DNA of 64,000 bases, from positions 744,001-808,000 of the forward strand of contig NZ_CP060587.1 in the NCBI RefSeq assembly GCF_014334735.1, given 5' to 3'. The position numbers and the translations under genes are program-made. A model generated the notes under the pieces. It was not told where the DNA came from. It was given only the letters and a program-made list of their open reading frames with translations, and ran no database searches. Of the stretch, positions 20,037-27,634 are shown piece by piece (within the stretch, counting starts at the first letter, position 1; each line of letters opens with the position of its first letter). This DNA comes from Aeromicrobium senzhongii (lineage in GTDB: Bacteria; Actinomycetota; Actinomycetes; Propionibacteriales; Nocardioidaceae).

Positions 20037-20363
20037 TCAGCCCTGCGAGAGGTCCGCGACCTCGTAGTTCCACAGTTCGCTATGGCTCGAGACCGGCTTC
20101 GGCGCCTCGCCGCCGGAGCGTTCGGACTCGGAGCGGTGGCCGTGGCCGAAGGCGGGGGAGTTGAGCCAGGCCTGGAACGACTCCTCGTCGCGCCAGCGGG
20201 TGACGACGAGCCACTGCTCGCGGTCGTCGGTGGGCTTGAGCAGCTCGAAGCCCTCGAAGCCGTCCTGGCCGTCGACGGCTCCGGCGCGCTTGGCGAAGCG
20301 GTGGGCCAGCTCGTCGCCGGCGTCCTTGGGCACGGTGATGGCGTTGATCTTGATGACAGTCAC
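20037..20363 (-). CDS. Antibiotic biosynthesis monooxygenase-fold protein
   Basis: A 108-residue dimeric alpha-beta barrel protein of the ABM family. The pattern FELLKPTDDREQWLVVTRWRDEESFQAWL (read in part) with a late SELWNYEV resembles small heme-degrading or quinol monooxygenases such as HmoB/MhuD relatives. The GTG at 20363 overlaps the stop of the methyltransferase gene (GTGA), so the two are coupled. The family's catalytic activities vary; heme degradation is possible but unproven. Confidence 0.78.
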   Translation of the reverse strand: MTVIKINAITVPKDAGDELAHRFAKRAGAVDGQDGFEGFELLKPTDDREQWLVVTRWRDEESFQAWLNSPAFGHGHRSESERSGGEAPKPVSSHSELWNYEVADLSQG

Positions 20364-21145
20364 AGTCCCCAGTGTCCCACTGCGGCACCATCGAGCACGA
20401 TCACCGCGTCCTCGTCGTCGGCCTGCAGGACCCGCCCGGGCACCGAGGCCACCTGCTCGGTCGACAGCAGGGTCACGAAGACGCCCTCGGAGCTGAGCCA
20501 CTCGGTCATCGGCGCGGCGACGGCACGGACCTGATCGAGTCCGCCGGGTCCGCCGTCGACGGTGTGCCGGGGCTCGTGGGCGCGGAAGTCGGGATGGATG
20601 CGCTCGACCCGGTCGGTGGGGACGTGGGGCAGGTAGCCGACCGCCAGGTCCACGCGACCCCGCAGCGTGGTGGGCAGTGCGGTCCACCAGGACCCGTGGT
20701 GGGCCCTGAACCCGAAGCGCCGGCCATTGGCCCGGGCGACCACGACCGAGGCGGGGTCGATGTCGACGGCGTGGATCTCGGCGCCGGGCAGGTGGGACGC
20801 GAGGGCCGCGGCGAGGGCGCCGCACCCGCATCCGAGGTCGACGACCACGCGCGCGTCGGGCCGGTGGGCGACGGCGGCCGAGGCGAGCACCTCGGCGCGA
20901 CGACGTGGCACGAAGACCCCGTCCGCGACGGCGACGGCCAGCCCGGCGAACTCGGCCACGCCCACGGCGTGCTCGAGCGGCATGCCTCCGGCGCGGGCCT
21001 CGACGGCGCGCTCGATGTCGCCCGGGTGGTGCAGGTGGCGGCGGACGAAGGCCGCCTCGGCCTCCGCGAACACGCATCCGGCAGCACGGAGCCGGGCGAC
21101 GATCGGGTCGCTGTGCACGACTCGATCATCGCCCGGCTCGATCAT
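20360..21145 (-). CDS. PrmC-related methyltransferase with degenerate NPPY motif
   Basis: A 261-residue class I methyltransferase of the actinobacterial group called putative protein N5-glutamine methyltransferase (PrmC/HemK-related). GVFVPRRRAEVL at 76-87 and the SAM-binding motif VVDLGCGCGALA at 101-112 are intact, as are HEPRHTVDGGPGGLD and its spacing. The catalytic NPPY position, which holds the target amide, reads YLPH at residues 171-174, so the key Asn and the first Pro and Tyr are lost. A normal release-factor methylation activity is therefore doubtful. Start ATG 21145 follows the lipase stop by 10 bases; GTG codons slightly downstream are alternatives. Confidence 0.82.
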   Translation of the reverse strand: MIEPGDDRVVHSDPIVARLRAAGCVFAEAEAAFVRRHLHHPGDIERAVEARAGGMPLEHAVGVAEFAGLAVAVADGVFVPRRRAEVLASAAVAHRPDARVVVDLGCGCGALAAALASHLPGAEIHAVDIDPASVVVARANGRRFGFRAHHGSWWTALPTTLRGRVDLAVGYLPHVPTDRVERIHPDFRAHEPRHTVDGGPGGLDQVRAVAAPMTEWLSSEGVFVTLLSTEQVASVPGRVLQADDEDAVIVLDGAAVGHWGL

Positions 21146-21155
21146 CGTGCCCCCG

Positions 21156-22448
21156 TCAGGGCAGCAGCCACAGCGAGCTGCAGTTCGAGCGCACCGACTT
21201 GCCCGCGAGCCGATCGGCGAGCCAGTCGTGGCTCGGCACCAGGCGGGTGATCATCGGGGTGAGGTGGTTGAGTGCCGTGCCGCCGGTGCCGATCGGCTGG
21301 ATGACCGGGACGTAGGTGACGTTGACGCCCTGGGCGCACCAGTCCTTGGCCAGTTGCTTGGCCTGGGCGTGGTCGACGATGTCGTCCTTCGTGCCGGTGA
21401 GCACCTGGACGGGGATCGACGGCTTGAGCGTGCCGATGCGCTGGGCGTCGACGGGAGCGCGCAGGGCCGGATCGTTCTTGACCGTGTCGTAGAGCGACTT
21501 GCCGTTGGTGGTCCACTTCGAGGTCTTCTGGAAGCCGTACGACAGCAGCGTGCTGCCGATGCACTGCGTCTTGACCTTCTCGAGCGCCTCCTTGCCGGCG
21601 GGGGTGGCCAGCTCGTCGAGGGCGCCCTGCAGCTCGGGGTGGTACGGCGTGATGCCGTTGATCGCGTAGGCGATGACACCCGTCAGGTCGGTGCCGTCGG
21701 CCGACTTGAGCACCTCGACGAGGTTCGCCGGGGGAGCGCCCGCGAAGGCGCCCTTGAGGTTCAGCTCGGGGGCGTAGGTCGGAGCCAGCTCGGCGGCCGA
21801 TCCGGCGGCGCCGCCGCCCTGGGAGTAGCCGTACAGGCCGACCGGCGACGCGGCGGTGACCGACGTGTTGGGCAGCTTCAGGGCGGCGCGGGCGGCATCG
21901 AGCAGGGCGTGGCCCATGTCGAGGCGGTTCGTGTAGGTGTGGACGCGATCGGTGGTGCCCAGGCCGATGTAGTCGGTCAGGACGACGGCCATGCCGCGGT
22001 TCAGGAAGTCGTGGATGCTCGGGATCTCGTAGCCGATGCCCAGCTCGTTGCCCTGGACGTTGAGGAACGTCTCGAGGGACTTCGACGGGGCGCACGCGTC
22101 GCCCTGGCCCTGGGTGCCGGCGGCGACGGCGACGAGCGGGCGGGGGCCCTTGCCGGTCCACTTCTTCGTCGGCTCGATGTAGGCGCCGGTGACGGCGGCG
22201 GGAGCGCCGGCTTCGTCGGTGGAGGTGTAGAGCAGGCGGGTCGCGGTGCCCGGCATGTAGAGGCCCTTGAGGGTGAGCGCGAGCTTCATCGGCTCGCTGC
22301 GCACGAGGGTGCCGTTGCCCGCGGGCAGATCGGCCGGCGGATCGTAGAAGCCCTCGGACGGCGCAGCGGTCGCCGAGGGGGCGTTGGCCAGGCCCAGGGC
22401 GAGTGCCGCGGCAGCCGCCACGGCGAAGGTCTTGACGGTACGCAACAT
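21156..22448 (-). CDS. Secreted lipase (LIP/secretory lipase family)
   Basis: A 430-residue precursor with a clean signal peptide ending near ANAPSATAA. The alpha/beta hydrolase domain has the nucleophile motif GLYGYSQGGGAAGSAAE (Ser near residue 195), a later GTKDDIVDHAQAK acid region and a His near LNHLTPM. This matches the secretory lipase family (Candida LIP-like) common in actinobacteria, which hydrolyse acyl esters outside the cell. Two Cys pairs suggest disulfides in the exported enzyme. ATG 22448 has the ribosome site GGGAG. A CRP/GlxR-like box lies 18 bases upstream of the start. Confidence 0.87.
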   Translation of the reverse strand: MLRTVKTFAVAAAAALALGLANAPSATAAPSEGFYDPPADLPAGNGTLVRSEPMKLALTLKGLYMPGTATRLLYTSTDEAGAPAAVTGAYIEPTKKWTGKGPRPLVAVAAGTQGQGDACAPSKSLETFLNVQGNELGIGYEIPSIHDFLNRGMAVVLTDYIGLGTTDRVHTYTNRLDMGHALLDAARAALKLPNTSVTAASPVGLYGYSQGGGAAGSAAELAPTYAPELNLKGAFAGAPPANLVEVLKSADGTDLTGVIAYAINGITPYHPELQGALDELATPAGKEALEKVKTQCIGSTLLSYGFQKTSKWTTNGKSLYDTVKNDPALRAPVDAQRIGTLKPSIPVQVLTGTKDDIVDHAQAKQLAKDWCAQGVNVTYVPVIQPIGTGGTALNHLTPMITRLVPSHDWLADRLAGKSVRSNCSSLWLLP

Positions 22449-22466
22449 GGCGACTCCCAGGATGAG

Positions 22467-22482
22467 TGTGAGGTGGATCACG
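22467..22482. promoter_or_regulatory. CRP/GlxR-like box before lipase gene
   Basis: TGTGAGGTGGATCACG differs from TGTGA-N6-TCACA only at the last base. It lies 18 bases upstream of the lipase ATG (minus strand), a position that would suit repression or leader binding. Confidence 0.45.
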
Positions 22483-22546
22483 CGAAATGTATCACGGAGT
22501 TACACCTGTCAGATATGGCCCCAGCGGTCCCTTCGGTTCTCGGCAG

Positions 22547-22552
22547 TAGGCT
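22547..22552 (+). promoter_or_regulatory. -10 box TAGGCT before ychF
   Basis: TAGGCT ends 8 bases before the GTG of ychF, without a ribosome site, consistent with a leaderless message. Confidence 0.5.
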
Positions 22553-22560
22553 GGTTCCTC

Positions 22561-23649
22561 GTGGCCCTCACCATCGGAATCGTCGGACTTCCCAATGCCG
22601 GCAAGTCGACCCTGTTCAACGCCCTGACCAAGAACGACGTGCTCGCCGCGAACTACCCGTTCGCGACGATCGAGCCGAACGTCGGCGTGGTCGGTGTGCC
22701 CGATCCGCGACTGGAGAAGCTGGCCGAGATCTTCGGCTCCGAGCGGATCCTGCCCGCCACCGTCGAGTTCGTGGACATCGCCGGCATCGTGCGCGGCGCG
22801 TCCGAGGGCGAGGGGATGGGCAACAAGTTCCTGTCCCACATCCGCGACTCCGACGCGATCTGCCAGGTCACCCGCGTGTTCCGCGACGAGGACGTCACGC
22901 ACGTCGACGGCGAGGTCAACCCGAAGAGCGACATCGAGACGATCTCGATCGAGCTGATCCTGGCCGACCTGCAGACCGTCGAGAAGGCGCTGCCGCGACT
23001 GGACAAGGAGTCGCGCAAGGACAAGTCCCTCGTGCCGCAGTTCGAGGAGGCCAAGAAGGCCAAGGAGGCGCTCGAGAACGGCACCGGCGTGCTCAACGCC
23101 GGACTCGACCTCGAGGCGCTGCGTGACCTGCACCTGCTGACCGCCAAGCGGTTCCTCTACGTGTTCAACTGCGACACTGAGGAGCTGTCCGACGAGGACC
23201 TCAAGGCCAAGATGCGCGAGCTCGTCGCCCCGGCCGAGGCCGTCTTCCTCGACGCCAAGAGCGAGGCCGAGCTGGTCGAGCTCGGCGACGACGAAGAGGC
23301 CGAGCAGATGCGCGCCGAGATGCTCGCCGAGCTGGGCATCGACGAGCCCGGTCTGGACCAGCTGGCCCGCGTCGGCTTCTCGACCCTCGGCCTGCAGACC
23401 TACCTGACCGCCGGGCCCAAGGAGTCGCGCGCCTGGACGATCAAGAAGGGCGCCACCGCCCCCGAGGCCGCCGGCGTCATCCACACCGACTTCCAGAAGG
23501 GCTTCATCAAGGCCGAGATCGTGTCGTTCGACGACCTGGTCGCCGCCGGCTCGATGAACGAGGCCAAGGCCGCCGGCAAGGTCCGCATGGAGGGCAAGGA
23601 CTACGTCATGGCCGACGGCGACGTGGTGGAGTTCCGCTTCAACGTCTAG
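22561..23649 (+). CDS. ychF: Redox-regulated ATPase/GTPase YchF (OLA1)
   Basis: A 362-residue OBG-family P-loop protein. G1 is GLPNAGKST near residues 9-17, G3 is DIAGIVRGASEGEGMGNKF (in part), and the ATP-selecting position of G4 reads NCDTEE in FLYVFNCDTEE. The C-terminal TGS-like domain ends in KDYVMADGDVVEFRFNV. YchF/OLA1 binds ribosomes and hydrolyses ATP; it is linked to stress translation. GTG 22561 is the start: the frame runs farther upstream without sense, and a TAGGCT box ends 8 bases before it. Confidence 0.96.
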   Translation: MALTIGIVGLPNAGKSTLFNALTKNDVLAANYPFATIEPNVGVVGVPDPRLEKLAEIFGSERILPATVEFVDIAGIVRGASEGEGMGNKFLSHIRDSDAICQVTRVFRDEDVTHVDGEVNPKSDIETISIELILADLQTVEKALPRLDKESRKDKSLVPQFEEAKKAKEALENGTGVLNAGLDLEALRDLHLLTAKRFLYVFNCDTEELSDEDLKAKMRELVAPAEAVFLDAKSEAELVELGDDEEAEQMRAEMLAELGIDEPGLDQLARVGFSTLGLQTYLTAGPKESRAWTIKKGATAPEAAGVIHTDFQKGFIKAEIVSFDDLVAAGSMNEAKAAGKVRMEGKDYVMADGDVVEFRFNV

Positions 23650-23726
23650 AACCTCTGGCAGCCGCCCCTCGGCTGATGACGGAGCTTGATGCCCGCAGAC
23701 CCCTGGGCTGAACGGTGACCCCGTCC

Positions 23727-23742
23727 TGACAGGCTTCTGTCA
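23727..23742. promoter_or_regulatory. Inverted repeat TGACAG-N4-CTGTCA at the ABC-F start
   Basis: A perfect 6-base inverted repeat ends on the first base of the ABC-F ATG at 23742 and contains a CAGGCT box 6 bases before that ATG. It could be an operator or an RNA hairpin affecting translation; ABC-F genes are often controlled by attenuation. Confidence 0.35.
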
Positions 23743-25361
23743 TGGGTCACGTCGACGTCGCACACCTGGAATACGTCCTGCCGGACGGGCGGTTGCTGCT
23801 CGGTGACGTGTCGTTCCGAGTGGGGGAGGGGTCCGTCGTGGCGCTGGTCGGCCCGAACGGGGCCGGCAAGTCGACGCTGCTCAGGCTGATCGACGGCTCC
23901 CTGTCGCCCGACTCGGGCACCGTGAACGTCTCCGGTGGTCTGGCCGTGATGCCGCAGTTCGTCGGAACGGTTCGCGACGGGTCGTCGGTGCGTGACCTGC
24001 TCGTGAGTGTGGCGCCCGACCGGATCCGCAACGCAGCGCGAGCGGTCGACGCCGCCGAGGCCGCGCTGGCCTCGAACGATGACGAGGCGACTCAGATGGC
24101 TTACGCCCAAGCACTCTCGGACTGGGCCGAGGCCGAGGGTTACGACTACGAGAACACCTGGGACATGTGCACGATCGCTGCGCTGGGTGCCTCGTACTAC
24201 TCCGTCATGGACCGTGAGGCCGTGACGCTGTCGGGCGGTGAGCAGAAGCGGGTCGTGCTGGAGGCGTTGCTGCGCGGACCGGCCGAGGTGCTGCTGCTCG
24301 ACGAGCCCGACAACTACCTCGACGTCCCCTCCAAGCGCTGGCTGGAGCAGCAGTTGCGCGAGACCCGCAAGACCGTGCTGCTGGTCTCGCACGATCGCGA
24401 GTTGCTGTCGGAGGCCGCTGACAAGATCCTCTCGGTCGAGCCGTCGCCGGCCGGAGCGGACGTGTGGGTGCACGGAGGCGGGTTCGCGTCCTTCCACGAG
24501 GCCCGCACACAGCGATTCGCGCGGTTCGAGGAGCTGCGCAAGCGCTGGGACGAGCAGCACGCGCGGTTGAAGAAGTTGGTGGTGACCCTGCAGCAGGCTG
24601 CCGCCGTCAGCCATGCGATGGCGTCGCGGTACTCCGCGGCGCAGACCCGGCTGAGGAAGTTCGAGGAGATCGGGCCGCCCCCTGAGCCACCGCGCGAGCA
24701 GGACATCACGATGCGCCTGAAGGGCGGTCGCACCGGCGTGCGGGCGATCACCATCGAACAGCTGGAGTTGACGGGCCTGATGGCGCCGTTCGACCTCGAG
24801 GTGTTCCAGGGCGAGCGGGTGGCCGTGCTCGGCTCGAACGGCTCCGGGAAGTCACACTTCCTGCGCCTGCTGGCGGGTCAGCCGGTCGACCACTCGGGCG
24901 CTTGGAAGCTCGGCGCGCGGGTCGTGCCGGGTCACTTCGCGCAGACTCACGCCTACCCCGAGCTCGACGGCCGCACGCTGCTGGACATCCTGTGGGCCGA
25001 ACATGCACTGCAGCGCGGGCCGGCGATGTCGTCACTGCGACGCTACGAGCTCGAGCAGCAGGCCGAGACCACGTACGAACGGCTCTCGGGCGGGCAGAAG
25101 GCGCGGGTGCAGATCCTGCGCCTCGAGCTCGGCGGAGCGACGTCGCTGCTGCTCGACGAGCCCACCGACAACCTCGACCTGGAGTCGGCCGAGGCGCTGC
25201 AGGCCGCGCTCGAGTCGTACGAGGGCACCGTCCTGGCCGTGACCCACGACCGTTGGTTCGCCAAGACCTTCGACCGATTCCTGATCTTCGGGGCCGACGG
25301 CGTGGTGCGCGAGAGCTCGGAGCCCGTGTGGGACGAGGGACGCGTGCAGCGCGACCGCTGA
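23742..25361 (+). CDS. ABC-F family ATPase (ribosome-associated, possible antibiotic resistance)
   Basis: A 539-residue soluble protein with two ABC domains and no membrane segment. Domain 1: Walker A GPNGAGKST, signature LSGGEQKR, Walker B VLLLDEPDNYLD. A charged linker with FARFEELRKRWDEQHARLKKL joins to domain 2: Walker A GSNGSGKSH, signature LSGGQKARV, Walker B LLLDEPTDNLD. Position 8 of the second P-loop is His instead of Ser/Thr, a variant seen in some actinobacterial ABC-F proteins. Such proteins act on the ribosomal E site; some protect against macrolides, lincosamides or pleuromutilins, others tune translation. Which type this is cannot be told. A broken second ABC-F gene follows 58 bases downstream. 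Confidence 0.9.
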   Translation: MGHVDVAHLEYVLPDGRLLLGDVSFRVGEGSVVALVGPNGAGKSTLLRLIDGSLSPDSGTVNVSGGLAVMPQFVGTVRDGSSVRDLLVSVAPDRIRNAARAVDAAEAALASNDDEATQMAYAQALSDWAEAEGYDYENTWDMCTIAALGASYYSVMDREAVTLSGGEQKRVVLEALLRGPAEVLLLDEPDNYLDVPSKRWLEQQLRETRKTVLLVSHDRELLSEAADKILSVEPSPAGADVWVHGGGFASFHEARTQRFARFEELRKRWDEQHARLKKLVVTLQQAAAVSHAMASRYSAAQTRLRKFEEIGPPPEPPREQDITMRLKGGRTGVRAITIEQLELTGLMAPFDLEVFQGERVAVLGSNGSGKSHFLRLLAGQPVDHSGAWKLGARVVPGHFAQTHAYPELDGRTLLDILWAEHALQRGPAMSSLRRYELEQQAETTYERLSGGQKARVQILRLELGGATSLLLDEPTDNLDLESAEALQAALESYEGTVLAVTHDRWFAKTFDRFLIFGADGVVRESSEPVWDEGRVQRDR

Positions 25362-25419
25362 GACACTGGACTGTCCGGAACCGCTGCCCACGCGCACCCT
25401 CACTCCCAGAGGACCACGT

Positions 25420-25608
25420 ATGACCGAAACACTCGTCGCCACCGGACTTGCCGGTGGCCACGCGCACCGGACGCTCTTCGACGACCTCGACCTGACGGTC
25501 GCGCCCGGCGACGTCGTCGGCGTGGTGGGTGTCAACGGGGCCGGGAAGTCGACCTTGTTGCGCATCCTGGCCGCAGAGCTGAGCCGCAGGCCGGCACGCG
25601 AGGGTTGA
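25420..25608 (+). pseudogene. Truncated ABC-F ATPase gene (N-terminal fragment)
   Basis: Sixty-two codons encode the start of a second ABC-F protein: TGLAGGHAHRTLFDDLDLTV then the P-loop GVNGAGKST followed by LLRILAAEL. After that the reading changes to SRRPAREG and stops, where an intact gene would continue for some 450 residues. No continuation is found downstream in any frame. The break coincides with the edge of an AT-richer gene-free segment, so the gene was probably cut by an insertion or deletion. Confidence 0.8.
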
Positions 25609-25741
25609 TGTCCTGAGCATCGAAGATCGCGGAAACTGGGCAGTGGTGGCGCGGTTTTCAGCTGACCCCGGAATGTGCCGCGCTGGACGCCAGCGATGCC
25701 GTCGTCCGCACCGTCGGTGGTGGTGCCGTGGCGGGCCTGCG

Positions 25742-25760
25742 GTCCGCAAACAGTCCGCAA
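25742..25760 (+). repeat. Direct repeat pair GTCCGCAA (left pair)
   Basis: Two GTCCGCAA copies at 25742-25749 and 25753-25760, 11 bases apart start to start. A similar pair lies about 200 bases to the right. The spacing near one helical turn suggests protein binding on one DNA face. Confidence 0.6.
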
Positions 25761-25939
25761 GAAGTTCGTTTCCTGTCGACTTTCACACCTTGTTCCCAAC
25801 GGTGTTCGATGGTCGTTCCTGACTGGTATTTCAGCCTTTTTAGCCGGTGGCCAATCACGTCAAGCACGTGTCGAAAACCTGGATCTTTGTTCCGCTTCAA
25901 CGTCTGACTCGGCGCGATGCGCTGGTCAGGGGGTCTCCA

Positions 25940-25957
25940 GTCCGCAATAGTCCGCAA
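25940..25957 (+). repeat. Direct repeat pair GTCCGCAA (right pair)
   Basis: Two GTCCGCAA copies at 25940-25947 and 25950-25957, 10 bases apart start to start, each preceded by A except where shared sequence differs. They repeat the left pair in the same orientation. Confidence 0.6.
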
Positions 25958-26062
25958 CAATTTCAGTCACACCTGCCTTCCAGTGCCCGCTCAGGAGTTT
26001 CCTGATTGCCTGCACGGCGTGGTTTTCTCTAGATACGCTCGGCCATATCTTGAGGGGGAAGA

Positions 26063-26677
26063 ATGGCGGATGGTCTGGAACCTGGCTGGTACCCCAGAAC
26101 TGATGGCAGTCGAAGGTACTGGGATGGCTCGGCTTGGCTTGATATCCCCGAGCCGGTTTCAGGTCCGTCGCAAACTCCACGGCGGAGATTGGCGTCAAGG
26201 AGGCAGCGGATCGTAGTCGCCGCTGCCGCGGTGGGCCTGCTCGTCGCCGTTGGTGGATCCGTCGCAGCCGTAGCGGCTTATAACAACAACGCCGAGAACG
26301 AGCGTCAGGCAGCCGCCGCCGAGACGAAACGTCAAAAGCGGGAGGCCGATGAGAAGAAATCGGCCGCAGAGGCAGCTGCTGCCGCGACGGAGCGGGAGGC
26401 CCGCGCGAAACTCGTGACCGAGATTCAGGAAAGCGTCAAGAAGATGGCGGTGGGACACGCCAAGGACGGGTTGTTAGCCGACGCCCCACTTAAGAACGTT
26501 GATACGAATTGCGAACCAGTGGACGGGAGCTTCGACGACTTGCTCTCGCCAACGACCACGTTTAAGTGCTTTGTGCCAACGAAGAAGGCCGATGGCGGTA
26601 TGTACGAGGGGTTCAATTACCACGCCACGGTGAACTGGGACTCAGGCGAGTACACCTATGGCATGGGCGAGCCGTAA
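26063..26677 (+). CDS. DUF2510 membrane-anchored protein
   Basis: A 204-residue protein. The N-terminal DUF2510 motif GWYPRTDGSRRYWDGSAW (residues 7-25) is followed by a basic linker, one membrane segment (IVVAAAAVGLLVAVGGSVAAVAA, about 50-72), an Ala/Glu/Lys-rich coiled coil (about 75-120) and a C-terminal extracytoplasmic domain with two cysteines near TNCEPVD and FKCFVP. Codon use is less GC-biased than the neighbours, for example repeated AAT, AAA and TTA codons, hinting at recent acquisition. A strong ribosome site GAGGGGGAAG precedes the ATG. Function unknown; DUF2510 is a short actinobacterial motif found at the N-terminus of many envelope proteins. Confidence 0.8.
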   Translation: MADGLEPGWYPRTDGSRRYWDGSAWLDIPEPVSGPSQTPRRRLASRRQRIVVAAAAVGLLVAVGGSVAAVAAYNNNAENERQAAAAETKRQKREADEKKSAAEAAAAATEREARAKLVTEIQESVKKMAVGHAKDGLLADAPLKNVDTNCEPVDGSFDDLLSPTTTFKCFVPTKKADGGMYEGFNYHATVNWDSGEYTYGMGEP

Positions 26678-26833
26678 GGCGGAATGATTCGCGGCGGCGC
26701 GCCCCAGAGGCCAAGCTCAGAGGCCGCCCGCCAGCGATCCCCGGCCGCAGCGCCCGTGGCGTGCGACCTTATCGCTTGGGTCGTTGCGCGGTCGGCTCTT
26801 GGCGGTCCGCGGTTCCCGTGGTGATCATGGAGG

Positions 26834-27559
26834 ATGACGCGATTCGTCGACACGGATGAGTTCGAGGGCGCCACGTTCGTCGCGGCGAGTTTCAAGGGCG
26901 CCACGCTGCGCTTCTGCGACGTCAGCGAGGTGACGATCCGCGGCGCCCAGCTCGACGGGCTCGACATCGACGGTCACGACCTGTCCTTCGGTCGGCTCAT
27001 CGTCAACGGCGTCGACGTCGTGCCGCTGGTGGAGGCCGAGCTCAACCGCAGGTTCCCCGGGCGTGAGCTGCAGAACGCTCGAACACCCGAAGGCCTGCGC
27101 GACGGGTGGGTCGCGGTGCAGGCGGCCTGGCAGCAGACGCTCGACGACACGCCTCCCGAGCTCATCGAGGCCCACGTCGAGGACGAGTGGTCGCTGGCCC
27201 AGACGTTGCGCCACCTGGTCCTGGCGACCGATGCCTGGCTGCGCGGCGCGATCCTGCGGATCTCCGAGCCGTTCCACGAGAACGGCCTGGCCTTCACCGG
27301 CGCCGAGCAGATGGGATTCGACGTCTCGATCTTCCGTGCCGAGGTGCCGTTCGACGAGGTCCTCGCCGTGCGCGCGGAGCGTCAGCAGATGGTCACCGAC
27401 TTCCTCGCCACGGTGACGTCGGAGCAGCTCGACGAGGAGCGGAACGACCCGTGGGGAGGCGGCTGGCACCCCACCGTGGGGGACTGCATCCGCGTGATCC
27501 TCGAAGAGGAGTGGGCGCACCTGCGGTACGTCCGGCGCGACCTGGCTGCGCTGGGTTGA
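26834..27559 (+). CDS. Pentapeptide-repeat and DinB-domain protein
   Basis: A 241-residue fusion. Residues 8-60 are pentapeptide repeats (FEGAT FVAAS FKGAT ... IRGAQ LDGLD), forming a short right-handed helix. Residues 80-235 are a DinB/YfiT-like four-helix bundle with EWSLAQTLRHLVLATDAWL and a late EEEWAHLRYVRRDL, containing His residues placed as metal ligands (LRHL, GGWHP, WAHL). DinB-like proteins include thiol-dependent transferases and resistance proteins; the exact role is unknown. The ribosome site GGAGG abuts the ATG. The gene is normal in composition, unlike its upstream neighbour. Confidence 0.82.
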   Translation: MTRFVDTDEFEGATFVAASFKGATLRFCDVSEVTIRGAQLDGLDIDGHDLSFGRLIVNGVDVVPLVEAELNRRFPGRELQNARTPEGLRDGWVAVQAAWQQTLDDTPPELIEAHVEDEWSLAQTLRHLVLATDAWLRGAILRISEPFHENGLAFTGAEQMGFDVSIFRAEVPFDEVLAVRAERQQMVTDFLATVTSEQLDEERNDPWGGGWHPTVGDCIRVILEEEWAHLRYVRRDLAALG

Positions 27560-27565
27560 GGTGCT

Positions 27566-27595
27566 CATGTCCACGAGCATCAGGTTCTCCGACGG
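27566..27595 (+). repeat. Copy of the 5' end of the choloylglycine-hydrolase-type gene
   Basis: Thirty bases starting CATGTCCACGAGCATCAGG match 34221-34250 with one difference (C for G at 27571). In the downstream gene this is the start codon and first nine codons, MCTSIRFSDG; here the Cys codon reads Ser and the frame is not continued into a gene. It lies directly before the toxin-antitoxin promoter. Confidence 0.85.
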
Positions 27596-27615
27596 TGATA
27601 TCATGTGCGATATCA
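27596..27615. promoter_or_regulatory. Operator-like GATATCA repeats before fitAB-type operon
   Basis: TGATATCA (27596-27603) and GATATCA (27609-27615) are spaced 12 bases start to start, just upstream of the AGGAGG ribosome site of the antitoxin gene; TATCAT (27599-27604) may serve as -10. Ribbon-helix-helix antitoxins usually bind such paired sites to repress their own operon. Confidence 0.5.
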
Positions 27616-27634
27616 GTCGGAGGAGGTGCTCGCC

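Larger units (their letters stand above)
25609..26062. other. AT-richer gene-free segment with paired GTCCGCAA repeats
   Basis: About 450 bases without a convincing gene, visibly lower in GC than the flanks (runs such as TATTTCAGCCTTTTTAG). A 100-codon minus-strand frame at 25658-25960 has no family resemblance. Four copies of GTCCGCAA occur as two pairs. The right end holds TACGCT at 26035-26040 and a GAGGGGGAAG ribosome site serving the DUF2510 gene. It looks like foreign or remnant DNA inserted after the broken ABC-F gene. Confidence 0.6.

Noticed and set aside
25658-25960. A 100-codon minus-strand frame in the AT-richer segment
   Set aside because: No family resemblance, no ribosome site and no conserved start; coding is not supported.
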